NCBI GenBank assembly: GCA_037179335.1
Contig: JAKZHN010000002.1
Span: forward strand, 1,054,001 to 1,118,000
Direction of reading: 5' to 3'
DNA length: 64,000 bases
Source: Cyclaneusma minus
Taxonomy: Eukaryota > Ascomycota > Leotiomycetes > Marthamycetales > Marthamycetaceae
The notes below the pieces were generated by a model. That model did no database searches. It was not told the origin of the DNA and worked only from the letters and a program-made list of their open reading frames with translations. Below, piece by piece: positions 12,268 through 22,371 of this stretch; the stretch's first letter is position 1; each line of letters begins with the position of its first letter. The translations under genes were made by a program, and so were the position numbers.

Positions 12268-13565
12268 ATGTCGGAGGCTGCAAAAGGTCCCTTTATGGGC
12301 AACACGCGCAAGCGTGGTCATCACCAACGCGCCAGGCTTGAGCAACCAATGTCAAACGAAGGCTCACGAGCTTTTGGTAAGTCTGGCAAGCTTCTGATTC
12401 TGCTGACGGTGCTAACGCGTTCTATGCAGCTGTGGACGGCGAGGATGGACGCGGAAACGCCTACGATGGTACCGACGCACGCACCCACGAGGAAGACAAC
12501 CACGCGATTGGCGCCAGCGATGACGAAGAGCCTAGCAGACGCCGAAAGAGAAGCAGGTTTGAGGAGCGAGCAAGCTCGGCATGCGATCTCCCGCCAGCCC
12601 AACCTCTCGCAATCCGGGATCACGAATTTCTGAACCTTATTCGAATTCGCATTCCCGTGCTACTGAACATACAACTCAAGTACTCTGGTCCGCCCCCGAG
12701 TGACGCTCTACTCTACGAGGCCGCTTCGTTTCCCGACCTGGAGATGGAAGACTACCAGGAACTACGCTGGCGTCACCTACAAGCGGGCCGGGAGACGGAT
12801 GAACAGCGCCTGCGGTTCAATGAGCTATGTATGCGTAGCTAATGGCCACCCGCGCCCCCGGAATCCTTCAACGAAGCCCAACAACTCGCACGACAATACG
12901 GACCCGATATCGTTCGCTACACCTTTGGGGCCCAGGTCTTGAATCGCAGAAACTGGCAAGCCCCAATCAGTCCTCCCCTCCGGCAGCTCCGGCAGCGTAG
13001 GGGCGCTGGTAAGTCATCCGGGGCTTATGCTTCGGCCCAGCAGACCCCGATTATTGCGCCAGCTCAGCAACACCTCAATCCCGCGCAACAACCTACAATG
13101 GAATCCGGTCTTGACGATGAAGGAGGTATTGCCAACCGCCCTTCCACTTCTGGGAACATGAGCGGCACATCTTCCAGAGCTCCGGCTCGCCCAAAGCCTA
13201 AGCGTTCCATCGCTACCAAGCAAACCTTGCGATCCCAGCTCTCAGCTACCACCAAGCGCCACGCCGTCCCCCAGCAACAAAGTCAGCGTCGCGTCCGTGT
13301 TTCCCGTGCCTCGACTCGTGGGTTGGCAGCTGCCCAGCAGACACACCCTCCCGCTCCCACACAGCTACCAGCAGCTGTTACCCAAGCATCTGCAGCTCCC
13401 GTGGCTTTTAGTTTCGCAGCTACTTTTCCCTACGATCGCCAGGAATTGCCCGCTGCTGACCTAATGTGGTATTGCCGCGGTACTGGTCTGGGCTGCCACA
13501 ACAGGTACTTCAACAAAAGAGACAGAGACCGCCACTAGCGGACCAAGCACAGGAATGGCAACTAG
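12268..13565 (+). pseudogene. RDRH-family copy with two Glu-to-stop codons
   Basis: Exon 1 is 12268-12376, the intron 12377-12429 (53 bp, GTAAGT...GCAG, phase 1), and exon 2 continues to 13565. The start (MSEAAKGP) and intron position match the intact copy at 17008. The single frame holds all the family blocks: acidic region, RRRKRSR basic patch, LIRIRIP, LLYEAASFPDLEMEDYQELR, the WPP block, linker, and finger CRGTGLGC...KRDRDRH. It is broken at two codons: TAA at 12840-12842, where paralogues have Glu before WPP, and TAG at 13536-13538, where paralogues have Glu in RHERxKH. After each stop the frame stays open and family-like. There are no frameshifts. Confidence 0.75.
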
Positions 13566-14450
13566 GGCCGATACATAGCGCCCTCACAAATATCTGCCGC
13601 CCAGGACACTCGCATGCCACAGCGCGTGTTTGACAACAACGCCCTCTATTGCCATACACTGCCCTCATTCCGTCAAAGCTTTACCTCAGATAACAACCTC
13701 TTTAGCGACGACGACGACTTCACTGATCGTCAAGATCGAGATTTGCATCAGGAACCGCGGCCCTTTGAATATTGGTGGTGCAGTGGCAGTAGGAAATTGG
13801 ACGTTGAAGAGAGGTGCTGGCTTGCATGGTGGTGGGGTGGTGGTCGGTCTTCTTTCCTCGAGGGGGGATTATTAAGGGCACACGGCTTTCGACGTTTCTT
13901 TTGGGGTGGAGTTCTCGGCATGGCATTTCCTTCTTCTTGTACCTGTTGTAGATATCCTCCCAGCTTAGCTGGAGGCTGTGTTGATTGAGCTTTCATGAAG
14001 TTTCTTTTCCCATTCTCTTCGTGCCAAACCGAATGTGATCCCAAATAACTCATATTTGATTTTTATTCGCTGTTTCGAATTCCTGGGTAAAACAATAATG
14101 GAAACTGCTTGAACTTCTCGTGATATCACGACTTAAAACTTCGCACCGGGCTGGGCCGAGTAGAAGGACACTGTCAATCGTTGTGTATTGCTATGAAGAA
14201 GAGAAAGAACTCAAAGCTCTATATAGGTGGAGCCCGGGGCTCTATTCGGTCCGGTCACATTGGGGTCAGATGTGCGGCCTGGGGCGGTTACACGAGATTA
14301 GTAATCATATGCCTAAATCCGACTACAACCTACAAGCCAAATAGGTGAGAATTGGAAGCGAAATAATTAATAGGTGAAAATATGACAACGAGATAGGAAA
14401 ATAGTGGGGGACGAAATCAAGGAGTGATATAAAAAGGGAAAATACCGAGA
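13566..14450 (+). repeat. 3' flank with hairpin element
   Basis: The hairpin CCAGC-TTA-GCTGG (13960-13972) is followed by GGAGGCTGTGTTGATT and CATGAAGTTTCTTTTCCCAT, the same order as after the copies at 17008 and 19096. No gene is supported; the open frames here are G-rich flank sequence. Confidence 0.55.
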
Positions 14451-14454
14451 TTAC

Positions 14455-14545
14455 CGACCGCTATAGCGGCTGTTGCTCCTCGGCCTTGCGCACTTATCTG
14501 GCGCATCCTGAACATAACCTTTGCCAGCCCTCCCTACCATCGTCT
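14455..14545 (+). promoter_or_regulatory. orphan subfamily B upstream element
   Basis: GACCGCTATAGCGGCTGTTGCTCCTCGGCCTTGCGC, followed by CCTTTGCCAGCCCTCC, matches the upstream elements at 16751 and 18844-18935. No plus-strand family gene follows it. Instead it meets a family copy in the opposite orientation, tail first. Confidence 0.5.
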
Positions 14546-14746
14546 TTTGTGTACAAAACCTTTGCGCCGCGAGACTCAAGTTGAACGTTCCTAAACGAAC
14601 GTGTGTTCACCAACTCTTCCAGAAATTACTTCCATCCCCCATCCTTGTTATTTCGTCCTGTTATTATAGCTCACTACCATATTTTATTTCATTTGGCACT
14701 AATTGGATAGAAAAGAAGAACTTCATTCGACTAAACCCGACACCGG

Positions 14747-14763
14747 CTCCAGCTATGCTAGAG
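14747..14763 (-). terminator. 3' hairpin element of the minus-strand RDRH copy
   Basis: Read on the minus strand it is CTCTAGCATAGCTGGAG followed by CCGGTGT, nearly identical to the hairpin after the 17008 copy. It lies about 410 bp beyond the stop of the 15175-16623 copy. A role in 3' end formation or RNA stability is inferred from position only. Confidence 0.5.
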
Positions 14764-15174
14764 GGAACTCTACACAAGTCGATGAAGTAAGGAAACCCAT
14801 GAACGCCCCGAATGCTCAACGAAAATCATCGCTTGATATTGACTAGGGCAGACTAGGGCACAGCTTATTTGACTAAGCTTCTTTTCAGTCGCCGCTTGAA
14901 GTACCATGAAACACCATCCAGCAAAAATAACGCAGCACCATAAAGGAAGACCCGGCTTACGCCTACCCACTCCCCCAATCCCAGAACCAAGAAAACATCA
15001 CTGCCATTGCCCACCCCTATCCACCTCTATCGATTCATGAAGTGATGCGTGAGAGTCGAAGAATGAGGTGCCCGCGAAGGCTAGAAAGGGCGATGAGTTG
15101 GGGGAGTTTGGATGATGTGATGCCGCGAAGGCATTCGGTCGAGCTGGCATTCGCGAAACGTCCCCCCACCTCCA

Positions 15175-16623
15175 CTACTTTCTTTCCCGCTTCCCGCCCT
15201 TCTTGCCATCCTTCTTCCCCTCCTCTTTTCCATCCTCCTTTTTTCCATTCTTGGCACCATGCTTGAGGCGTTCGTGCCTATCTCGCTCCCGCTTTCGCGG
15301 ATGGGCATTGGCGCATTCTGGGTCGCGGCAATGATAAAGACCGTCGGTAAGCGGTTTCTCCTTCTTGTCGTAGGGAAATCGATCGTGCGGGGCTGGGGCA
15401 ACGGCGGAGGCTACTTGGGGGCCTGAGTGTGCGGATTGACCAAGGGAGGTTGGACCAGGAACGCTGACGGGGCGCTGGGATTGTTGGGCAGCTGCAGAAG
15501 ACTGTGGCGGTTGTTGCTCGGCGGTAGGATCACGCGGCGGAGCCCGTGAGGAAGCGGTAGCTCGGGTAGGACGTCGAGAAACAACGGGCGCTGCGAATGG
15601 GTTACCTCTGCGAGCGTCGGGCTGGGTGGGTGCAGGCTGGGCCTGTTGAGTAACTGCAGAAGGCTGTGGCGGCTGCTGCTCGGCGGTAGGACCACGGGTC
15701 GGAGCCCGTGAAAAAGCGGTGGCTCGGGTAAGACGACGCGGAGCAACGGGCGCTGCCGGTTGGTTGCTTCTGCCAGCGGCGGGCTGGGTGTGTGCAGGCT
15801 GAGCTTTTTGGGTTCGGGCAGCACGGCGCGGTCTTGGGGGTTGCTGACGAGCCGAGGTCGTTGCAGTCTCTTCTTCGGATTTTTCTTCTTCGGAGACGAG
15901 GGGTGGTGCCAGAATATCACGGCCAAATTGGTGTTCCACGCGATCAGCGCCAACCCGACGTGCCAGTTGGTCGGCTTCCTCCCAAGATCGAGGGAAACGG
16001 GGCGGCCATTCTCCGTTTTGCTGCATTTGCTGCCAATTGCCGTCTTGTAGATGGCGCTTGCCCCGGCGAAGCTCATAAAGCTGTTAAATTGTAATACCGT
16101 AGGCGGCGGCCTCGGCGACAAAAGCAGGGTTGGCGAGGGAAGACTGGTCGAGCTGTGCTGCGAAGGTAGTTGGGATGCGGACGGTAATCACTCCAGGGTG
16201 TATGGGGTGTCGAGTAGCCAAAGGTTGGATGGGTGCTGGATCGGTCGACGGGCTTGCTTGCGGTTGCGATTCGATCCTTCGCCTCTTATGCGGTCGCCTC
16301 TTATGCGGTCGCTCTTGGTCTGACTCTTCTTCTGGCTCTTCGTCAGACTCTTCGCTGGAATCTTGGCCGGCAGCTTCTTCGTGCTCTTCGTCTCCATCAA
16401 CGTCAGGATTCTCGTCCTCGGAACCTTGGTGCTCGACGTCGGCGCCACTCAGATCCATGAAGTCGATATTCTCGCGCTCATCGCTGTTGGTCGTAGCTGT
16501 GTGTGGCGAGTGGTAGGGACCATTGCTGGCAGCTGTAGTCTGTGACATTTGAATCGTGGATGTGGAACGGCTGCGGTGGCTGCGTTGAGCTTCCATCTTG
16601 GAAGGTCCCATATTATGGGACAT
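15175..16623 (-). pseudogene. RDRH-family copy with one Glu-to-stop codon
   Basis: On the minus strand one frame runs from 16623 to 15175. The N-terminal part has a long acidic stretch (residues about 45-110) ending in the basic patch RRPHKRRRIE. The ITVRIPTTFAAQL block then leads to a TAA at 16084-16086, where the 19096 copy has Glu (TIEQYIEMR against TI-stop-QLYELR). The frame then stays open for about 300 codons through GEWPP, a Pro/Gln/Thr linker with a repeated segment (RATAFSRAPTRGPTAEQQPPQ and a near copy), and a complete finger: CRDPEC, 12 residues, HERLKH. It ends in a Lys/Gly tail. If termination at the TAA is normal, only a 179-residue N-terminal product is made. Confidence 0.72.
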
Positions 16624-16750
16624 GCTTCTCTGGTATTCGATTTGGCGAGCCAGATGGATTGTGGTGAGGGGAGCAGTAAGAGGGAAAACCAGTGGGGAAG
16701 AAATAAAACAATAAGCTGGATATGCTTAACGAAAAACGGCCCATAGCAGC

Positions 16751-16786
16751 CGACCGCTACGAGGGCTATCGCTGCTCAGCCTTGCC
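16751..16786 (+). promoter_or_regulatory. subfamily B upstream element
   Basis: CGACCGCTACGAGGGCTATCGCTGCTCAGCCTTGCC lies about 220 bp before the start of the 17008 gene, the same spacing class as at 11984, 18844 and 22207. Confidence 0.55.
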
Positions 16787-17007
16787 AAATTTTTAATAAA
16801 GTGATATCCACTAGCGCTAGCGCCGAACAGCCTTGCAGCGCTTGTAATATCTACCAGCCATTTGTGCACAACCTCTTCCCTTTTCCACAACCACCTTCTT
16901 GGACACGCCGCAATACAAGTCGGCATCGTGCTAAGCAAACAACTTAACGCAATTCCATCGAGCCTTTCTGCGCACCGCGAGCACAACGAACATCTCCCAC
17001 ATCAAGC

Positions 17008-18342
17008 ATGTCGGGATCCCCAGCAAGGCCCTCCAAGGGCGATAACCCCAGAAAGCGCGGCCACCGCGGCGACGGACCAAAGCGGCCAACTCCCAGCCAC
17101 AAGACCAAAGCCTTCAACGCTTGGGGTAAGTCTTACAGCCTTCTGCTGTTACCATTGGACCACGTAGTTGCGGATATCGATACAAAGGCTAACGCAGAGG
17201 CAGGCCGAGATGACGACGAGGAGACCACCGAAGAGAGCAATAAGGAAACCGACTCCAATAGTGACGAGGAGCTTGGCAGATTGCAGAAGAGACTCAGAGT
17301 TGCGTTGCGAGCAAGCCCCTTGGGAGACCTCGCCTTAGACCATCCTCTCGCAGTTCAGGACCCAACAAACCATGGCCTTGTCCGTACCCGTGTCCCAGCA
17401 TCCATCGCCGCACCATTGGATCCCTCGAGCGCTTCCACCACAGCCCGTCCTTTGGCATACCAAGATGCTCGATACCCCAATCTCATTCGCATCCGGATCC
17501 CCATCTTGTTCGCTTCCGAGCTTCGTTCTGACGCATTCATCAGCGATGCTCTACTCTACGAAGCTGCGTCGTTCCCAGATTTGGACGTTGACGAGTATCG
17601 GGAGATACGTTGGAGGCACCTGCAAGATGGGCGTGAGACGCCTCGACAACGCTCACGATTCCAAGAAAGTTGCATGTCCAGTGAATGGCCACCGCAAGCC
17701 CCTCAGTCCTTCGAAGAAGCGCGTGAGCTTGGGGAAGAGTTTGGAGTCGAAATTGTTTCGTTGACTTTCGGCTCGCATGTTTTGCGCAGGGAGTATTGGG
17801 CTTCGATCGCTCCCGAGCTCCCGCTGCATAGGATGGATGTGACCGGCGGTAAGACCAGAGGTCCTGCCTCCATGGAGCGGGTCCAGACGGATACCTTGGC
17901 ACGATTGCTCCAGCCCCATAGGCATGCTTTCGTTCACCAACAGCCCGTAGTGGATGCACAGTCAAGAGCTCCCGCCCCTTCTGAACGATCTCGTCATGGT
18001 AGAAACGCGCAGCAGTCCCAGCAGCTCCAGCGCCCAGCATCCTCGCAGCGTCGCATCGCCACCAGGCAGCAAGCTCAGCGTCAGCCTACACGCGCTTCAG
18101 TGTCGACTCGTCGTGGTCCTACCGCTACTCGAAGGTCACAGCAGCAACGACCGACGGCTGCCACCCAAGCCTCTTCAGTCCCCGCTGCTACCGTTACACG
18201 CTTTCCCTATAGTCGAACGGAGTTACCTGCCGATGACGGCCGATGGCATTGCCGTGGTCTGGGATGCCTCAACCATTACCCCTACAAGCGCGACCGGGAT
18301 CGTCACGAAAGAAACAAGCACGGTGCACCCCGACGCAGATAG
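17008..18342 (+). CDS. RDRH-family protein, subfamily B (intact)
   Basis: This is the best preserved subfamily B member: 444 residues if unspliced, or 430 if a 42-bp intron (17126-17167, GTAAGT...CGTAG, phase 1) is removed. The intron sits exactly where the 12268 copy has one, and because 42 is a multiple of three both forms stay in frame. Blocks in order: basic start (NPRKRGHRG), acidic region (about 60-90), LQKRLRV, two RIR/RTRVP repeats (NHGLVRTRVPASIAAPLD and NLIRIRIPILFASEL), LLYEAASFPDLDVDEY, the EWPP block, a Gln/Arg/Ala linker, and the finger WHCRGLGC, 12 residues, HERNKH. A nuclear DNA- or RNA-binding role is plausible from the finger. No named family was recognised. Confidence 0.75.
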   Translation: MSGSPARPSKGDNPRKRGHRGDGPKRPTPSHKTKAFNAWGKSYSLLLLPLDHVVADIDTKANAEAGRDDDEETTEESNKETDSNSDEELGRLQKRLRVALRASPLGDLALDHPLAVQDPTNHGLVRTRVPASIAAPLDPSSASTTARPLAYQDARYPNLIRIRIPILFASELRSDAFISDALLYEAASFPDLDVDEYREIRWRHLQDGRETPRQRSRFQESCMSSEWPPQAPQSFEEARELGEEFGVEIVSLTFGSHVLRREYWASIAPELPLHRMDVTGGKTRGPASMERVQTDTLARLLQPHRHAFVHQQPVVDAQSRAPAPSERSRHGRNAQQSQQLQRPASSQRRIATRQQAQRQPTRASVSTRRGPTATRRSQQQRPTAATQASSVPAATVTRFPYSRTELPADDGRWHCRGLGCLNHYPYKRDRDRHERNKHGAPRRR

Positions 18343-18507
18343 ACTAAAATGCTCGGCACAAAACTGTATGCATGGTGGATTTGGCATGTTGGATTGGTAG
18401 AATGCGCGGCATAGAACCTTCCGCATGGGTGAAGTAGCATTCGGGGCGTTGATGGGCGGAGGTTTCTTTGGTCCCTTTCTTTACTTCATCGACTAGTGTA
18501 GCTCTCC

Positions 18508-18524
18508 CTCCAGCATAGCTGGAG
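18508..18524 (+). terminator. 3' hairpin element
   Basis: CTCCAGC-ATA-GCTGGAG is a perfect 7-bp stem with a 3-base loop about 165 bp after the stop. CCGGTGTTAG and a T-rich tract with CATCCAATTGGTGCCGAA follow. It is the cleanest copy of the shared 3' element. Confidence 0.55.
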
Positions 18525-18843
18525 CCGGTGTTAGTTTAGTAGTCGAATGGAGTTCTCCTTTTTTTCATCCAATTGGTGCCGAATTAACTTGTCCGTGAAT
18601 TGTTCATCAGATCTCCTGATTTTAATTGGCAGCCTAGGCTTCTGCTTATATCCAGCAAATTCAACTTCCTGTCCATCATATATATATAGGTAAACGTCCT
18701 GCTGTCTGTTATACCCAACTCGCCCGCCTCCGTGTGACTTCACTATGGTTTCGTCTTGGGTTTAGACTCGTGACCGGCATTACTTCTATTCTCCAGCAGC
18801 CTTGTGGACCGGCGTTAATTCGATAACCTTATCCTCCCGCTTC

Positions 18844-18870
18844 TTCTCAGCCTTACCCGCTTTTGAATGA
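18844..18870 (+). promoter_or_regulatory. subfamily B upstream element
   Basis: TTCTCAGCCTTACCCGCTTTTGAATGAG matches the element at 11991 (TTCAGCCTTACCCGCTTTTAAAT). It lies 252 bp before the start of the 19096 copy. Confidence 0.55.
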
Positions 18871-19095
18871 GATTAAGACATTGCGCCTACTCGCCTCAGT
18901 CTTGCGCGTCCTAAATCTAATCTCTGCCAGCCTTCCACGAGCTCTACTATTTTTCAAAACCACTCTCTTTGCCCTGGAATACCCAATCTCCTATTCCCCT
19001 CGTTGTAGAGAGCTGCTCCACCGACCTTTCTGTACATTCCAACACAAAACGACATATCAGCATCACAACTCGCGACATTCTGCATCGCGAAAAAG

Positions 19096-20556
19096 ATGTC
19101 TCAAGATACTGGAAGCCCGTCGAAGCGCGACAGTCACAAGCACAACCACTGGTGCTGCTCCAGAGCAGAGATACAATAGTCGCGCGCTTCTCCCAACACC
19201 GAAACTTCCAATGGGCTTAGTACAGGCATTGCAAGCGACGACAAGGACGAAAAAGAAAGCGACAAGGAGGAGAGTCATGAGGAAGAGAGCGACGAGGCAG
19301 AGGGCAATGAAGAAGATGGCGGTGAGGAAGAGGGCGATGAGGACGAAGGTGACGAGGGCATGGGCGAGGAGGATATGAGTGACCAAGAAGACGGCGGGAG
19401 CGACCAGGACGATGATTCAAACGAGGAAGAGCTAAGCAGACCTCACAAGAAGCGTAAGATCTCGCACCGAGAGAATCCAGCCAACGACTCTGCCCGACCT
19501 CGTGTGTCTGCCACTCGCGACCCAGAAGACCATCGCCTGATTCGTTTCCGAATCCCCCGAGCATACGCCGCTCAACTCCGCCGGTCCGCAATCACTGCTG
19601 CTCTTGAAGCAGAGGCCGCCCAATTCGAACTTATGACAATTGAGCAGTATATCGAGATGCGTCAGGCACAACAACAGCGACAACGAGAGGTCTACCTGCA
19701 ACGCCAACGTCTCTATGACTTACGTCAGCGTGGGGAGTGGCCACCTCCGGTGCCTCTTTCTTGGCAAGAGGCTTATGCATTGGCTCGGCAAGTCGGAAAT
19801 GAGGCGGTTGAACACGTTTTCGGATATGAGGCTTTGGCGCTTCCTTCCAATATGAATGCCGCTGGTGTTCTTGTTGGTCCTACACCTCCTTATGTTCTGA
19901 ACGCTCGTTTCGGATCGTCCTCTCGAGCTTCGGCTCACAACTCATCATCTCAGGCACCCGCCCCTATTTAGCGATCTCAGCGTCAACAACTCCAGCCTTC
20001 CCGTACCCCACAGCTCCAGCGCCCTGCTCCGTCTCAGCAGCGTCAGCAGACCCAGAGTCCCGCTTCCAGGCTCTCAACCCCAGCCTCAGCACAACAGCGT
20101 CGGAGTGCCGTCCAAGCTCAGCAGCCCCAGCCTGCTGATAGTGCCAGCCGCAAACGGAAAAGCGTAGCAAAGACCGACAACAACAAAGATGGCAAGAAGA
20201 CCCCAACTCAGCAGCAGGTCCAGCGTCCTCCTAAGCGTTCTACTGGTCTGGTCTCGTCCCGAGCTGCTCGTGGTCCACTGACCGCTTCTACCCCAGCTGC
20301 AGCCCAGAAGCATCAGGGTCCCACCCCCGCTGCCGTCAGCGTACCACTAGTGTCTGTCGGTCCATCGGGAGGAGCAGGTCTACACGTAGCTTCTGCTGCC
20401 CATCTAGTCCCATTCACTGGATTCCCGTACGACCGACAAGAAGCTCCCAAAGATGACGGTAAGTATCATTGCCGTGCTCCAGGTTGCGGCAAAAGCTATC
20501 GACACAAAAGGGACAGAGATCGACATGAGAGGAATAAACACCCTGACGGGGTTTAG
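19096..20556 (+). pseudogene. RDRH-family copy with in-frame stops
   Basis: One frame runs from ATG 19096 to TAG 20554-20556. It starts MSQDTGSPSKRDSHKH, then a very acidic stretch (Asp/Glu/Gly), HKKRKI, a RIRFRIP-type block, TIEQYIEMRQ, GEWPP, the linker, and a canonical finger CRAPGC, 12 residues, HERNKH. TAG at 19969-19971 lies in APAPI-stop-RSQ, where the 17008 copy has APAPSERSR, so it replaces Glu. TAG at 19177-19179 may be a second stop or may lie in an unproven intron (donor GTGCTG near 19152, acceptor TTAG near 19218), which would keep the frame. Beyond 19971 the frame is open for 194 codons and ends in an intact finger. Confidence 0.7.
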
Positions 20557-20765
20557 ATCACTTTGACGGCGGTGGAGATTGAGGGGGTGCTGGGGTGGGA
20601 TAGATGTGGCTTTCGGTGGAGGCTAGGGTGGGGGGCATCGGATAGTATCGACGGGGTCGTAATTCTTTCCTTGGTTCGGAGACTTGGGGGATCAATGGGT
20701 GGAGGTGGAACTCTCGAGGTGGTTCATTTCTTTCCTTTTCGTCGTCTTCATAGACTAGTTATCCG

Positions 20766-20780
20766 TCCAGACTAGCTGGA
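20766..20780 (+). terminator. 3' hairpin element
   Basis: TCCAG-ACTAG-CTGGA followed by GCCGGTGTG and CCCTTTTCCCATCCAGTTGG. It is the same element as at 18508, about 210 bp after the stop. Confidence 0.5.
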
Positions 20781-20880
20781 GCCGGTGTGCTGATTTGGTT
20801 CTATGAAGATCCCTTTTCCCATCCAGTTGGTTGCAAATCAGACGTAGCATAGGTCGTAAGAAGCTGAATACGAAAAAAAG

Positions 20881-20935
20881 GCATGCCGTACCTACAAACC
20901 GTATGGCGGCCATCACTGCTCAGTCTTGCCCGGCC
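20881..20935 (+). promoter_or_regulatory. subfamily B upstream element
   Basis: GCATGCCGTACC...GTATGGCGGCCATCACTGCTCAGTCTTGCCCGGC closely parallels 22207-22264 (GCATTCCGTAC...GTAGCGGCCGTCACTGCTCAGCCTTGCCCGC). It lies about 70 bp before the 21006 start, closer than in other units because the N-terminal module is missing. Confidence 0.55.
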
Positions 20936-21005
20936 TTAACTTTCAATATCATAATCTTATCGTGTTGCGAGCGGCTTTCAGTCACGCGCTCCTGCTCTTC
21001 CTACC

Positions 21006-21737
21006 ATGCTGTTGCAGCTTTCGAATCAGCAAGCCACCCAACATCCCATGCTTGCTTCCCTTGTTGAGCCGCATGAGCCCTTAACCCCTACTCAAGACCG
21101 CCAGACGCATGCCCGCACTCAGCAGACCCGACCTCCGCTTCAGTCTCAGCATATATTTATGCCTCAGCCTCTCACTCGCGCCAATACCCGAAACGGTACT
21201 TCGCTATCAGCCATGGCGGGTGGTCGCTCGTCTCGAACCCTGCTTCCTAGCAGTCCCCCGTCTCAGCAGCCTCAGCGACCCCAGCGTCATACCTCTACGA
21301 CAGCCCAACAAGCGCAACCTCCCGCTCCCACCCAGCTCGCCACATCCGCTAGCGTGAGCCCTACAGCTGAGACAGCTTCTCCGCAGCGCTCCCGCTCGCA
21401 GCGTCGTGCTGCTCTAGCCAGCGGTCTCTCATCCAATTCCCCAGCTCGCAGTCCCGCTGCTACCCAACAGTCCCAACAGTCCGAGCCTACCGCTGCCGCC
21501 GAACGCTCCACAGCCTCGACCTCTGCTGTTTCTTCGAATGGCACTGCAAGTTCGCAAGCGGCGCTAGCCCATGTCGTTGCTCCGGGCCAGTTCGCTGGAT
21601 TTCCCAAGGATCCAAACGAAACACCTAGCGACGTGGACGGAAAGCACCATTGCCATGTTACGACTTGCGACCTGGGTTACCACCACAAAAGGGACCGAGA
21701 CCGTCACGAAAGGTTCAAATACCCCAACGGTGTTTGA
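21006..21737 (+). CDS. truncated RDRH-family copy, final finger His replaced
   Basis: A 243-residue open frame that keeps only the linker and finger. Its start, LSNQQATQHPMLASLVEP, matches a mid-gene stretch of the 22372 copy (FSNQQPTQHPMLPTAVEP). The upstream element therefore seems to have been joined to the middle of the gene by deletion of the acidic N-terminal half. The C-terminus reads HHCHVTTCDLGYHHKRDRDRHERFKYPNGV, given here as two blocks: CHVTTC and RHERFKY. Tyr sits where all other copies have the last zinc-binding His (CAC to TAC), so normal C2H2 zinc binding should be lost. It is open throughout and could be expressed, but is probably a decaying copy. Confidence 0.55.
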   Translation: MLLQLSNQQATQHPMLASLVEPHEPLTPTQDRQTHARTQQTRPPLQSQHIFMPQPLTRANTRNGTSLSAMAGGRSSRTLLPSSPPSQQPQRPQRHTSTTAQQAQPPAPTQLATSASVSPTAETASPQRSRSQRRAALASGLSSNSPARSPAATQQSQQSEPTAAAERSTASTSAVSSNGTASSQAALAHVVAPGQFAGFPKDPNETPSDVDGKHHCHVTTCDLGYHHKRDRDRHERFKYPNGV

Positions 21738-22206
21738 GATTCAACATCGTGGTCGGTGGATGGGTGGGGTGGAGAGGGGTGGTGGGAGTAGACGGGTGTG
21801 ATGAAGAGTGATCGTTTTGGCTCCTTGTGGTTTTCGGTAGAGGGTGGGGTTGGAGGAGAGTCGATGAAAGGGGATTGTACAGTGCATGTGAAGGAATGGA
21901 GAGTCTCCTTTCTGGGTTCTTTTCAAGGTAGAGAGGTACATGGTTGAAGGTGGGTTCTCTAGATGTTGCGTTATCATGTTCAACGGCCCTGAGAGCATAG
22001 CTCCCAAATTCCATGGTGTGGAGTACTAGGTCCAATGAACTATTTCTTTTTTTCTAAACTTGATGTGCTGAGTTCAATAGGGATGTGATTGATATGGTCG
22101 TGATTGGGAACCCAGAACGGCATAGGAACTTTTCCATAGGAAAAACGCATGGAGGACGAAATTAGGTCGTCGAGATTAGTCTGGACTCTGGATACGGAAA
22201 AGAGAG

Positions 22207-22264
22207 GCATTCCGTACTAACTAACCATTGTAGCGGCCGTCACTGCTCAGCCTTGCCCGCTTTT
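22207..22264 (+). promoter_or_regulatory. subfamily B upstream element
   Basis: Full-length copy of the element, ending CACTGCTCAGCCTTGCCCGC, about 110 bp before the 22372 start. Confidence 0.55.
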
Positions 22265-22371
22265 GGCGTTTAAACGTATTCTTATCGGCTACCGCTAGGG
22301 CGCCGTTTCACAACAACCTTCTTTGCCGCGAAAGCGAACTGTACCCTGCCACACGAACACACCAGCGCACC

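Noticed and set aside
12800..20000. Genome-wide reassignment of TAA/TAG to Glu
   Set aside because: SEC59, RhoGAP, TIM9 and the intact RDRH copies use normal stops, and TAG/TAA end several family frames exactly after the finger. At most local readthrough is possible.
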